Part shown: positions 11,192-19,345 of the stretch, piece after piece | Layout: each line of letters opens with the position of its first letter | Position numbering within the stretch: the stretch's first letter is position 1 | Assembly: GCF_003003055.1 (NCBI RefSeq) | Contig: NZ_PVTV01000016.1 | Location: forward strand, 62,001-126,000 | Length of the DNA: 64,000 bases | Origin: Jezberella montanilacus | Lineage (GTDB): Bacteria; Pseudomonadota; Gammaproteobacteria; Burkholderiales; Burkholderiaceae_B | Direction: 5' to 3' | The notes under the pieces: generated by a model | Seen by the model: the letters and a program-made list of their open reading frames with translations, nothing else | The model's database searches: none | What the model was told of the DNA's origin: nothing | Made by a program: the position numbers and the translations under genes

Positions 11192-11839
11192 TCAATTAAA
11201 AAGTTCAGAAAAAGCACGTGCTGTGCTGGTGATATCGGTTGCCTGAAACAGACCACCCACCACCGCGAGCGAGCTGGCCCCTGCGTCAATCACTGTGCCC
11301 GCATTGTTTAGGTTGATCCCGCCTATCGCGGCAACGCTTGGTCGAGGTTCGCTCATGCTTGTTGTCAGCCTCAGCGCTTCACCCAGAACAGTCAGCGGGG
11401 CGGGCGGCGCCAAGGGCTTCGTACCTGATGCAAACATGGCACCAAAAGCGATATAAACCGGTGCACACCGCAAAAGTGACTGAGCGCGTGGCAGGCTGGC
11501 ATAGCACGACACGCCAATCATCATCCCTGCACCCACGTTGGCCCGAACAATGTCCGGATCTTCATCGTGTTGCCCCAGATGAACACCGTCTGCTTTGATT
11601 TCTAGCGCCAGTCGCCAGTCATCGTTGATCAACAGCGGTACGCCTGCGTGGCGGCAGATCGGCAACAAGCGTAAAGCCAAGTCCCGACGAAACTCAGGTG
11701 TTGCTGTTTTGTGACGCAACTGTAAGGCAACCATACCGCCCGCGATGGCTTGTCGCACAGCGCTTTCGAGCTTGTCTGCGTCAGTCCAATCCGGGGTGAC
11801 CCCGTACAGACCTCGTGGAAATTTCAGTCGTCCGGTCAT
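11192..11839 (-). CDS. thiE: Thiamine-phosphate synthase
   Basis: TIM-barrel enzyme (215 aa) joining HMP-pyrophosphate and thiazole phosphate into thiamine monophosphate. Visible motifs are the pyrophosphate/metal-binding stretches LLINDDWRLALEIKADGVHLGQHD, GVSCY, and the C-terminal glycine loop AIGGINLNNAG. The usual GPIFxTxTK segment appears as IAFGAMFASGTKPLAP. It lies 5 nt after thiD. Together with thiD it supplies the last steps of thiamine assembly. A second TMP-synthase-like domain is fused to the Nudix protein at 6714-7682. Confidence 0.93.
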   Translation of the reverse strand: MTGRLKFPRGLYGVTPDWTDADKLESAVRQAIAGGMVALQLRHKTATPEFRRDLALRLLPICRHAGVPLLINDDWRLALEIKADGVHLGQHDEDPDIVRANVGAGMMIGVSCYASLPRAQSLLRCAPVYIAFGAMFASGTKPLAPPAPLTVLGEALRLTTSMSEPRPSVAAIGGINLNNAGTVIDAGASSLAVVGGLFQATDITSTARAFSELFN

Positions 11840-11844
11840 CTATT

Positions 11845-12690
11845 TCAGTTGATGATCGGGTTGCGGCAGGCAATCCTTTGCCCCATCCCGGGTTGAAAAG
11901 ATTGGTTGAGCGACGCCTCAGCATAAGCGCAAGCTTTTTTCGCAGCATCTTCAACCCCATGTCCAGTTGCCAGCAACGCAGCTAAGGCGGTGGCCACCAG
12001 ACCACCTGAATCCCTTATTCGTTCAGGCGGCGCAGTCCAGGGCCAACTAATTGTGAGATTGTCGGGACCCACGAGGATATTGACCAGATGACCAGGTCGC
12101 TGCTGGTTTCCGGTGACTAGCACCCAATCCGCGCCGATTGCTTGCAAAGCGGCAGGCGCTAACTCTTGCCCAGCCGCCTCTAAGACTTCTTCAGTGATCC
12201 ATTGATTGAGTCGACGGCCTTCAATCACCACGACATGTGCTTGCGGCACCAGCAATTCAAGGGTTGCACCCACGACGTCTTCGGTTTCGTCCTGATCTTC
12301 GACTTCTTCAGAGCTGATTTCTTGTGGACCTAAGTGTAAAACCAGGGGCACCTGACTGTAATCGGCAGCAATCTGGGCAACAGCACTGACTGCCTCGACT
12401 GAGGAGATTGCCCCGACTTTAATGGCTTGTACTGCCATATCCTCGAGAACACAGCGCGCTTGATCATCGATTTGATCAGGGGCGCAAGGCAAGACCGACT
12501 CACTTTCGGCTGTGTCTTGAATCGTGATGGCCGTCAGGGCGGACACAGCGTGACTACCAAGGATAGCGCAGGTAATTGCGTCCGCAGGGAGGCCGTCCGA
12601 GCCAGTGGGATCGAAAGGTCCGAAAACGAGAGTCAGGGGAAAAGAGGCAAGAGTCACGGTATAGTCTGAGTTATGTAAGATTGCTCTCAT
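11845..12690 (-). CDS. thiD: Hydroxymethylpyrimidine / phosphomethylpyrimidine kinase (ThiD-like)
   Basis: Ribokinase-fold kinase (281 aa) that phosphorylates the pyrimidine moiety of thiamine. The substrate loop reads FGPFDPTGSDGLPADA instead of the common AGSDPSGGAGIQAD; I recall this variant from Burkholderiales ThiD. The catalytic-end motif is degenerate (RIRDSGGLVATALAALLATG in place of DTxGTGD). ATG 12690 gives a 15-residue leader; GTG 12657 is an alternative start closer to the conserved fold. It is the first gene of a minus-strand run that continues through thiE and hemL. The gene at 12759 is transcribed divergently from a 68-nt gap. Confidence 0.85.
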   Translation of the reverse strand: MRAILHNSDYTVTLASFPLTLVFGPFDPTGSDGLPADAITCAILGSHAVSALTAITIQDTAESESVLPCAPDQIDDQARCVLEDMAVQAIKVGAISSVEAVSAVAQIAADYSQVPLVLHLGPQEISSEEVEDQDETEDVVGATLELLVPQAHVVVIEGRRLNQWITEEVLEAAGQELAPAALQAIGADWVLVTGNQQRPGHLVNILVGPDNLTISWPWTAPPERIRDSGGLVATALAALLATGHGVEDAAKKACAYAEASLNQSFQPGMGQRIACRNPIIN

Positions 12691-12758
12691 TGTATGAGAA
12701 CAGTCGTTTAAATACGGGCCATCTTAATTAATGGCTGGTAAATCAAAAAGAGAGAATT

Positions 12759-12923
12759 ATGCGAACCTGGATGTGTCTGATTTGTGGCTGGATTTATGAC
12801 GAAGAGGCGGGTTGTCCTGACGACGGCATTGCGCCCGGTACCAAATGGGAAGATGTTCCCCCGAATTGGGTCTGCCCAGAGTGCGGTGCCCGTAAAGAAG
12901 ACTTTGAATTGATGGAAATCTAA
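12759..12923 (+). CDS. Rubredoxin
   Basis: Small (54 aa) one-iron electron carrier. The FeCys4 site is complete: C6-x2-C9-G and C39-P-x-C42-G, with the conserved aromatic residues W11, Y13, W30 and W37. An extra Cys is at residue 19. The start ATG is preceded by AAAAAGAGAGAAT, a plausible ribosome site. It begins 68 nt from the divergent thiD and 11 nt before yqgE, a rubredoxin-yqgE linkage I recall as usual in Burkholderiales. Its redox partner cannot be told from this window. Confidence 0.96.
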   Translation: MRTWMCLICGWIYDEEAGCPDDGIAPGTKWEDVPPNWVCPECGARKEDFELMEI

Positions 12924-12934
12924 AGCAGGATTTG

Positions 12935-13525
12935 ATGTCGATGAGCGAACTAATTGCCGCTGAGGCGAGCATCTCGATTGATTTGTCCAACCAGTTTCTC
13001 ATGGCGATGCCAGGGGTTGTTGGCGGTGAACTGGCGGGTACGGTCATCTACATCTGCGAGCACTCAGAGAAAGGGGCACTGGGTTTAGTGATCAATCGGC
13101 CCACTGACCTGTCGCTGGCTGGCTTGTTAGAAAAAATCGATCTCGAGTTTGAAACCGCCCCCCAGGACGCCTCGCCCATATTTTTCGGTGGCCCGGTTCA
13201 CACGGATCGTGGCTTCGTCCTGCATTCTCCCCCGGGTGATTTCAGTTCAAGCATCAAGCTCGGTGATTTAGCACTGACCACTTCGCGCGATGTCTTACAA
13301 GCGGTGGCCGCTGGCACAGGCCCTGAAAAAATACTCATTACTCTGGGTTATGCGGGGTGGGGTGCCGGGCAATTAGAAAATGAAATTTCTCAGAATGCTT
13401 GGTTGACGGTTGCAGCAGACGTGGATGTTATTTTTGCCGTGGCACCAGAGGATCGGTACGCTGCAGCGATGAAGCTGCTGGGCATCGACCCTTCGATGCT
13501 GACAGGTGTCGCTGGGCATGCTTGA
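12935..13525 (+). CDS. yqgE: YqgE/AlgH family protein (DUF179)
   Basis: A 196-residue protein of the UPF0301/AlgH family. The hallmarks are FLMAMPGVVGG near the N-terminus, the IYICEHSEKGALGLVINRP stretch, the FFGGPVHTDRGFVLH segment, and LGYAGWGAGQLENEI near the C-terminus. The molecular function is not established; the family is often encoded next to ruvX, as here. ATG 12935 lies 4 nt after AAGCAGGA; ATG 12941 is an equally good alternative. The 3' end overlaps ruvX by 8 nt. Confidence 0.93.
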   Translation: MSMSELIAAEASISIDLSNQFLMAMPGVVGGELAGTVIYICEHSEKGALGLVINRPTDLSLAGLLEKIDLEFETAPQDASPIFFGGPVHTDRGFVLHSPPGDFSSSIKLGDLALTTSRDVLQAVAAGTGPEKILITLGYAGWGAGQLENEISQNAWLTVAADVDVIFAVAPEDRYAAAMKLLGIDPSMLTGVAGHA

Positions 13526-13919
13526 AGAAACGCTCTTGGCATTTGATTACGGCACAAAAAAACTAGGCGTTGCAATGGGCAATACCTTGCTGCGACAAGC
13601 TCGTCCACTTGAAATCATCACTGCCGCAACGCGCATCGGGCGGTTCGGCCGGATTGCTGAATTGCTCAAAGAATGGGAGCCCGATCGACTGGTCGTTGGT
13701 TTAGCGCTCAATACGGATGGTCAAGATCAATACGCGACCTTGAAATGCCGTCGTTTTGCCAATCAGTTGCATGGAAGATTTAACCTGCCTGTCGTACTAG
13801 TCGATGAACGAGGCAGCAGTATGCAGGCGCAACAAATTGTCGGCAATGCCCCCGATGACGCGATCGCTGCGACGATTATTTTGCAGCGCTATTTTGATGC
13901 TCAATCCTCAGCTCAATAG
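13518..13919 (+). CDS. ruvX: Holliday junction resolvase-like protein RuvX/YqgF
   Basis: RNase H-fold nuclease (133 aa) of the YqgF family, implicated in 16S rRNA 5' processing and originally proposed as a Holliday junction resolvase. The active-site motifs are FDYGTKKLGVA at the N-terminus, VVGLALNTDG in the centre, VDERGSSMQAQ, and the terminal DDAIAATIILQRYF with its Asp pair. I chose ATG 13518 over the in-frame GTG 13506 because it matches the usual N-terminus; it overlaps the yqgE stop. The 3' end overlaps the next gene by 23 nt, unusually tight. Confidence 0.94.
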   Translation: MLEETLLAFDYGTKKLGVAMGNTLLRQARPLEIITAATRIGRFGRIAELLKEWEPDRLVVGLALNTDGQDQYATLKCRRFANQLHGRFNLPVVLVDERGSSMQAQQIVGNAPDDAIAATIILQRYFDAQSSAQ

Positions 13920-14700
13920 ACACAAAGGTTTGACCCATTTACTTTGCACAGAGGGCTTGCCTAAAGCCTTGTTGCTGCAAATATTGGATCGTGCTCAGAC
14001 GTATCTCGATCGTTTGACGGCTGGCCTTGGTGGCACCGACCCCTATAGCGGGGCAAGCCTCTTGGCGGTTGGTATAGAAGGCGAGTCTGCCTTGCAACTC
14101 GCCCTGACAGAGGCGACGCATTTCTTGGGGATTGCCTGCGGGGCATTCCCCGGAAGCTTGCCCAGGGACGGCCAAGGATGGCAGCAGGCCCTGAACGAGC
14201 TGTCTGATATTGAATGCGACTTGTTGGTGGTGCAACATCCAGTCAGCGGAACACCCTATTTTTTAGCGCAACACCTGCCAGCGGAACGACATGTCATGAA
14301 TGCAGGCGATGGCTGTCACGCTAAACCGATTGAGGCATTAGTTGACTTGTTTCTCATTCGAGAGAGGCGGCCTGATTTAAACGCCTTGGTCGCTGTGTTC
14401 GACGGATCGCTTCAGGAGTCGGGGTTTGCCCGATCGTTGGTTCACGCAATGACGACGGTAGGTGTGCCTGAAGTCAGGGCGATTGTTCTTGCTGGCGAAG
14501 CGCCCGAGGGTATCGAGCGAATGGGCGTGTTGGTCTGTGAGGACGCACGGCGGGCGAAGGCTGATGCCGATCTGGTGATAGACCTTGAAAGGGATCAGAT
14601 CACGTGGCAGGCGGTCGCACAGACTGAGCCGTCTGATAAACATAAGGTCCGAGTCGCAGTCTGCGCAAGTATCTGCAGCTTGATACTGGAGGCCCGATGA
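13897..14700 (+). CDS. Catalytically degenerate aspartate carbamoyltransferase (PyrB)-like protein
   Basis: A 267-residue reading frame clearly derived from PyrB. The start MLNPQLNRHKGLTHLL and the segments HPVSGTPYFLAQHL, NAGDGCHAKPIEAL and TTVGVPEVRAI align with betaproteobacterial PyrB as I recall it. The catalytic residues are gone. The carbamoyl-phosphate motif STRTR is replaced by GESAL, the SxxSKGE loop by SLPRDGQG, and the HPTQ motif by KPIE. An Arg near the ARS motif is replaced by Gly, and the region with HPGPMNRG is missing (a normal PyrB is ~310-320 aa). The frame is intact and coupled to the next gene (ATGA). It may be an inert scaffold, a decaying gene, or repurposed. Normal ATCase activity is very unlikely. 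Confidence 0.8.
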   Translation: MLNPQLNRHKGLTHLLCTEGLPKALLLQILDRAQTYLDRLTAGLGGTDPYSGASLLAVGIEGESALQLALTEATHFLGIACGAFPGSLPRDGQGWQQALNELSDIECDLLVVQHPVSGTPYFLAQHLPAERHVMNAGDGCHAKPIEALVDLFLIRERRPDLNALVAVFDGSLQESGFARSLVHAMTTVGVPEVRAIVLAGEAPEGIERMGVLVCEDARRAKADADLVIDLERDQITWQAVAQTEPSDKHKVRVAVCASICSLILEAR

Positions 14701-15680
14701 GTCTGATTATTCGGCGGGGACGTGTCATCGATCCAGCGACGGGTCTGGATCGGGTAGCTGACCTTTACATCACCCGTGGCGAAATCGTGAGCACAGACTG
14801 GGCTCCTTCTGACTTTGTTGCGCAGCGCGTTATAGACGCCAGCGGCAAACTTGTACTGCCCGGTTTAGTAGACCTTGCGCCCGATTATTTTGAAGAACAG
14901 GCCGCCTGGGCTGGCGGCATTACGTGCACGACAACCCCGAATGGTTTTGTTGCTTCAACGGCCCAGGGGATGGCTGCAGCCAGCGGCGCTTACGCTTTTC
15001 GTCTTGGCCTGTCGGCTGCGCCCGTGCAAGTCGAGACCTCGCTTGTTGCTCGGGTGATCAGCGCCATACAGCAGACTGGAAAACCTGCTCATATCGGGCG
15101 CATATCCAGTGCAGCGAGCCTATCCCTGATCAGGTCAGCTAAACAAGCCGGCTTGCCTCTTACCTGTGATGTGAGCGTCAATCACCTTCATTTGACCGAT
15201 GTTGATATTGGTTACTACGACAGCCGCTTTAGACTTGATCCGCCCCTCAGGGGGCAGCGTGATCGAGACGCTATCAGGGCCGGCTTACGCGATGGCACAA
15301 TAGACGCGATTTGTTCAGCGCACACCATGGCGGATGCCGAGGGTAAAACCAAGCCGTTCGCTTTGGCTCAGCCAGGTGCGAGCGGGGTTGAGTTACTGCT
15401 TGCTCTGGTCTTGAAATGGGCCGACCAAGAGCGGATTGACTTGCGACAAGCCTTGTCTCGCATCACCGTCCGGCCGGCTGAGGTCGGTTTGGGCTATTCT
15501 GCTGGTTTAGCCATCGGAGTAACAGCAGACCTGTGCGTGGTGGATCCCGACATGATGTGGACTGTGAACGAGAACAATTTAAACAGTATGAGTTGCTACA
15601 CCCCCTTTGAAGGAATGGGTATGCTCGGCTTGGTGACGATGACCGTTAAGACTGGTCAAATCGTTTGGGAGCGCACATGA
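14697..15680 (+). CDS. Dihydroorotase-like protein (PyrC/PyrX type) with large internal deletion
   Basis: An amidohydrolase-family frame of 327 aa resembling the PyrX-type, already non-catalytic, dihydroorotase that pairs with PyrB in many proteobacteria. The N-terminal beta part (RGRVIDPATGLDR, VLPGLVDLAP) and the C-terminal part (HLTDVDIGYYDSRFRLDPP, RDAIRAGLRDGTIDAICSAHT, PFALAQPGASGVELLL) are recognisable. About 85-100 residues after AGGITC are missing relative to the ~425-residue norm, rejoining at AAASGAYAFRLGLS. The metal-binding HxH is absent, and the SDHT aspartate is Ala (SAHT). The start overlaps the PyrB-like stop and the stop overlaps plsC, so the operon order is preserved. A structural or vestigial role is inferred. 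Confidence 0.8.
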   Translation: MSLIIRRGRVIDPATGLDRVADLYITRGEIVSTDWAPSDFVAQRVIDASGKLVLPGLVDLAPDYFEEQAAWAGGITCTTTPNGFVASTAQGMAAASGAYAFRLGLSAAPVQVETSLVARVISAIQQTGKPAHIGRISSAASLSLIRSAKQAGLPLTCDVSVNHLHLTDVDIGYYDSRFRLDPPLRGQRDRDAIRAGLRDGTIDAICSAHTMADAEGKTKPFALAQPGASGVELLLALVLKWADQERIDLRQALSRITVRPAEVGLGYSAGLAIGVTADLCVVDPDMMWTVNENNLNSMSCYTPFEGMGMLGLVTMTVKTGQIVWERT

Positions 15681-16450
15681 TTCATACACTTCGTTTCGCC
15701 CTTCGAGCCGTGGCGTGCTTCGTCTGGGTTGCCTTGGGGCTTTTGACGATCGCCTTGGTCTATTGGATCTTGGGTTTGCAGTTTCGGCTCTGGTCTAAAA
15801 AATACTGGTCAAGGGTTTTGTTGTGGATCTGCGGCATCAAGGTGGTCATCGCTGGCGAGCCCGTTTCTAAGGGGCCTTTACTCATTGTCCCCAACCACGT
15901 CTCTTGGCTCGACATCTTTGTGTTGAATTACGTTCGCGCCACTGCATTTATCGCCAAGAGTGAAATTCGCAGTTGGGCCATCGTCGGCTGGCTTGCCGCC
16001 GGAGCAGATACGATCTTTATCGAGCGTGGATCGCGACATGCTCTGAGCGCGGTGGCTAAATCCATGGCAGAGCATTTGCAGAGAGACCAAGCGGTGGGTT
16101 TGTTTCCCGAGGGCACAACATCTGAAGGTTTCGATGTGTTGCCGTTTTATGCAAACCTGTTTGAGCCTGCCCGCAAAGCGAAGGTTCTGGTTCAACCTGT
16201 GGCTGTGAAATACTTCCATCAGGGACAGCGCAGTGCTTATCCTGCCTACGTGGGCGACGAAAGTCTTGTGATGAACATGTGGCGCGTGTTCGGTACAACC
16301 GGGATCCGCGTCGAAATGGTCTTCTTGCCAGCCATTTCCACCGATCAAGAGAAGCCCCTATCGAGGGCCGATCTTTCAAAGTGTGCTCGTGAAGCGATTA
16401 GATCAGCCTTGGGTGTAGCCGATCACGAGGCCGATTTGAATCGGTTGTGA
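15677..16450 (+). CDS. plsC: 1-acyl-sn-glycerol-3-phosphate acyltransferase
   Basis: Membrane-bound PlsC-family acyltransferase (257 aa) making phosphatidic acid from lysophosphatidic acid. An N-terminal hydrophobic segment (residues ~8-35) anchors it. The acyltransferase motifs are NHVSWLD (HX4D) and FPEGTTS, with the substrate motif IERGS between them. ATG 15677 overlaps the stop of the upstream gene (ATGA); the longer frame from TTG 15665 is unlikely. It is the last gene of the plus-strand run and converges on apaH with a 16-nt gap. Confidence 0.93.
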   Translation: MIHTLRFALRAVACFVWVALGLLTIALVYWILGLQFRLWSKKYWSRVLLWICGIKVVIAGEPVSKGPLLIVPNHVSWLDIFVLNYVRATAFIAKSEIRSWAIVGWLAAGADTIFIERGSRHALSAVAKSMAEHLQRDQAVGLFPEGTTSEGFDVLPFYANLFEPARKAKVLVQPVAVKYFHQGQRSAYPAYVGDESLVMNMWRVFGTTGIRVEMVFLPAISTDQEKPLSRADLSKCAREAIRSALGVADHEADLNRL

Positions 16451-16466
16451 ACGCCAGAGCGGCAGT

Positions 16467-17306
16467 TTAATTGCCGGTGACAACTATGCTGTTTTTGCCT
16501 TTTATTTGTATGAGCTTACGGTCTTGTAAGCGAACCGCACTCAGCTCACCCCCCCAGATACAGCCGCTATCGAGACAAATTGCGTCTGATCGCAACATCA
16601 GCCCAAGCGTTGACCAATGACCAAATACGACCGTCACATCGCGCGTGGCGCGGTCAGGTACGTCGAACCACGGTAGCAAACCTGCATTACGTGGATGCTG
16701 AGGTGCAGATTTGATGGGTAACATCATCTGACCCTTAGGGGTGCACATACGCATGCGAGTCAAGGCATTGACAATCACTCTGAATCGTTTGCCGCCACTG
16801 TGGGCGTCGTTCCATTGAGTCGGCTCATCACCATACATTTTTTCGAGCATTTTCTGCCAGTTGCTTCCGCGCAGGGCAAGTTGAACTTCGTTGGCGAGGG
16901 ACAGCGTTTTACTCACGTCCCATTTAGCAAGAACGCCAGCATGCACCATCAGGTGGCCAACCGCGTAATGGGCGAGCGGCCGCCATCTAAGCCAGTCGAT
17001 GATTTCTTTTGCATCGGGCGCATCCAATATTTCTTGCAACGTATCGTTCTTACCTGGGCGTCGAACACCTGCCGCAAGGGATAACAAGTGCAGATCATGA
17101 TTGCCAAGAATCGCCACGCTACGGTCTTCGAGCGCTATGATGCGTCGCAGCGTTGCCAGCGATTGCGGACCACGGTTGACTAAATCACCGGCAAACCAGA
17201 ATTCAGCATCCTCGTCTTCCGCGATTTCAGGGTGGCTTAGCAACTCATCTAACTCTAAGCTGCATCCCTGAACATCCCCTATCATCCAAATACTTGGCAC
17301 GGTCAT
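16467..17306 (-). CDS. apaH: Symmetrical bis(5'-nucleosyl)-tetraphosphatase
   Basis: Calcineurin-fold phosphoesterase (279 aa) hydrolysing Ap4A to ADP, and able to decap Np4-capped RNA in relatives. Metal-site motifs are present: IGDVQGC near the start, where Gln takes the place of the usual His (a variant I recall from Burkholderiales ApaH), then [21 protein letters not shown] and VHAG. The FGHWSTLGL segment carries the last His. The start overlaps the lptG stop by 4 nt, so the two are translationally coupled. Confidence 0.94.
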   Translation of the reverse strand: MTVPSIWMIGDVQGCSLELDELLSHPEIAEDEDAEFWFAGDLVNRGPQSLATLRRIIALEDRSVAILGNHDLHLLSLAAGVRRPGKNDTLQEILDAPDAKEIIDWLRWRPLAHYAVGHLMVHAGVLAKWDVSKTLSLANEVQLALRGSNWQKMLEKMYGDEPTQWNDAHSGGKRFRVIVNALTRMRMCTPKGQMMLPIKSAPQHPRNAGLLPWFDVPDRATRDVTVVFGHWSTLGLMLRSDAICLDSGCIWGGELSAVRLQDRKLIQIKGKNSIVVTGN

Positions 17307-18481
17307 ATCGCGGATTTTTTCCAGAACATATAGGGGACTTTCATGGCCGCTAAGCTTTGACGATGTTCAATCGAGAGCATCGTGGCGAGCGCTAGCACCA
17401 TCGCAGCCGTGTTCGGCAACAGGGCGGTCACGACTGGAGGCCACTTATAGAGTAGGCCTACGTTTAGGGCGAGCTGGTTGATCATGAAAAAACCAGTGCC
17501 ACAGAGAATGCCAATAAACACTTTTGCGCCAATCCCGCCTCGACGAGTTTGCATGAAGCTTATCGGTGCCGCAATCGTCATCATGACAAGCAAAGTAAAG
17601 GGATAGGACAGTTTTCGCCAGATAGCCACAATCTGCCTATCCGCCTGGAGTTGATTTTTATTCAGATAGGCAATGTAGTCGCTCAGCGCAGTCACTGACA
17701 TCCTTTCGGGCGTTAAGATCCGCGCAACCAGACGCTCAGCGGTCAGACTGGTATCGATGCTGCGGGTTGGGCTTTGTTCAAGCGTCATCAGTGGGTCTTT
17801 ACGAACAATTGCGTCCGACAGAAAATCACGCGAATTTTGTGCGACTTTGTGCTGAGTGACTTCGCTCATTGTCAGTTGGCCGTTGTCGAAGTGTCCAGTC
17901 TTGGCTTGAGACATGACGGTGAGCTTTTGATTGCGATCAAACTCATACATTTTTAAATCGGCGACGTTACCAGACGCAAGCATCCTGCCTACATTGATGA
18001 CACGAGTGCCACCGTCTTTTGCAGGTTCTCTAAACCAATAACCACTATTGAGCATACCGCCCTCAACCCGTCCCCGCAAGAGCATATTCGCTTCACTGCT
18101 TTTAATTTCGGCCGCTGGCGTAATGAACTCAGAAAGAATGAGCGCGCCTGCCATAATGGGGACTGATATCAGCCAGAGCATGCCGACGAAGGCATTAGCG
18201 CTGATGCCTGATACGCGCAAAATAACGAGCTCGTTGCGTTGCGCCAAACCTGCGAGTGCGAGAATAGTGCCGATCAACAGGCCAATAGGAAGAAGATCAT
18301 ACAAGCGCGTCGGCATCGCCAGCGCTTGTAAGTAAAACAGGGACGTGACTGGTAAGTTGACGCCTACGGTATCGAGCTCATCGACCAGTGTAAAAAAAGT
18401 AAACAAACCCAATAGCGCCAGCACAACCACAAAGGTTGAGCGATAAATTTCGCGAGCGAGATATCTACGAACGGTGCGCAT
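17303..18481 (-). CDS. lptG: LPS export ABC transporter permease LptG
   Basis: Inner-membrane permease of the LptB2FG complex (392 aa), which extracts lipopolysaccharide from the inner membrane. It shows the YjgP/YjgQ layout: N-terminal helices ([18 protein letters not shown]), the coupling motif [13 protein letters not shown], a large periplasmic beta-jellyroll (~residues 120-280), and three C-terminal helices starting at the [13 protein letters not shown] segment. The usual neighbour lptF is not adjacent; aroE lies upstream instead. I call LptG rather than LptF from overall similarity, which is the less certain part of the assignment. Confidence 0.85.
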   Translation of the reverse strand: MRTVRRYLAREIYRSTFVVVLALLGLFTFFTLVDELDTVGVNLPVTSLFYLQALAMPTRLYDLLPIGLLIGTILALAGLAQRNELVILRVSGISANAFVGMLWLISVPIMAGALILSEFITPAAEIKSSEANMLLRGRVEGGMLNSGYWFREPAKDGGTRVINVGRMLASGNVADLKMYEFDRNQKLTVMSQAKTGHFDNGQLTMSEVTQHKVAQNSRDFLSDAIVRKDPLMTLEQSPTRSIDTSLTAERLVARILTPERMSVTALSDYIAYLNKNQLQADRQIVAIWRKLSYPFTLLVMMTIAAPISFMQTRRGGIGAKVFIGILCGTGFFMINQLALNVGLLYKWPPVVTALLPNTAAMVLALATMLSIEHRQSLAAMKVPYMFWKKSAI

Positions 18482-18498
18482 GGTTTAAATGATATGGA

Positions 18499-19341
18499 TC
18501 AAGCGGTGAGCTCTGCCCGGACCTTGTTAATAACGGATGACACGTCGGGTTTAACGCCGTGCCAGATGTAGAAACTCTCAGCGGCTTGCCCAACTAACAT
18601 ACCAAGGCCGTCCGATCTGAGCTGTGCGCCATCAGAAGCGGCCTGATCCATAAAGGGGGTTGCCTTGCAATCATACATCATGTCATATGCGCAACTATCT
18701 GACGCATAGAGCCCTCGCGGTAGATCAGGAACCTGATCACTCAAGCTACTTGCACTGGCATTGATCACGATGTTCCAGCCACCTGGTGTGGAGGCGTCAG
18801 CGAGGCCGCCTGCCGACAGTGTTTTTGAGTGGTTCGGCCAGGCCTTGATCAGTTCGTGGGCTCGTGAAGCTGTCCGATTGACAACGCGAAGTTCAGAGCA
18901 GCCCGCTTCAAGCAATGGCCCGATTACTCCCCTTGCGGCCCCGCCAGCTCCAACAAGCAGTACTTTGGCGCCGAGAACCACGACCGACTGTCTGAGCAAA
19001 TCTCCCAGCAAACCCACACCATCCGTATTGCAGCCATGCAGCTCATTTTTTTGCATCCACAGCGTGTTGACCGCCATGGCTTGCTGAGCGCGTGCGCTAA
19101 GGTGAGCGCAAGCGAGCTCTTTGGCTTCTAGCTTGAAGGGAACCGTTATGTTTAATCCGCGTCCGCCGTGGTTAAAAAAATGTTGGACCGTCGTCGCAAA
19201 TTGATTAAGGGGTGCTTCAATCCGGTCGTATTGCAGCTCAATGCCGAGTTGCTCGCCGAACAGCAGATGAATGCGCGGTGAACGACTATGCTTGATGGGA
19301 TTGCCGACTACGCCAAAGGAAGGAATTGTTTTTAGTTGCAT
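18499..19341 (-). CDS. aroE: Shikimate dehydrogenase (NADP+)
   Basis: Fourth step of the shikimate pathway, reducing 3-dehydroshikimate (280 aa). Substrate-binding motif FGVVGNPIKHSRSP and catalytic K70 in NITVPFK are at the N-terminus. The NADP Rossmann motif VLLVGAGGAARG and the following VVNRT (basic, NADP-type) are near residues 125-155. The C-terminal DMMYDCKATPFM segment is also typical. It follows the TonB-like gene by 4 nt. The third-step enzyme aroQ is encoded at 24201 on the other strand. Confidence 0.96.
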   Translation of the reverse strand: MQLKTIPSFGVVGNPIKHSRSPRIHLLFGEQLGIELQYDRIEAPLNQFATTVQHFFNHGGRGLNITVPFKLEAKELACAHLSARAQQAMAVNTLWMQKNELHGCNTDGVGLLGDLLRQSVVVLGAKVLLVGAGGAARGVIGPLLEAGCSELRVVNRTASRAHELIKAWPNHSKTLSAGGLADASTPGGWNIVINASASSLSDQVPDLPRGLYASDSCAYDMMYDCKATPFMDQAASDGAQLRSDGLGMLVGQAAESFYIWHGVKPDVSSVINKVRAELTA

Positions 19342-19345
19342 CGAA

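Noticed and set aside
13804-13896. Longer start for the PyrB-like gene, adding 31 residues
   Set aside because: It lies entirely in ruvX in another frame and does not match any PyrB N-terminus; ATG 13897 begins MLNPQLNRH, the expected start.
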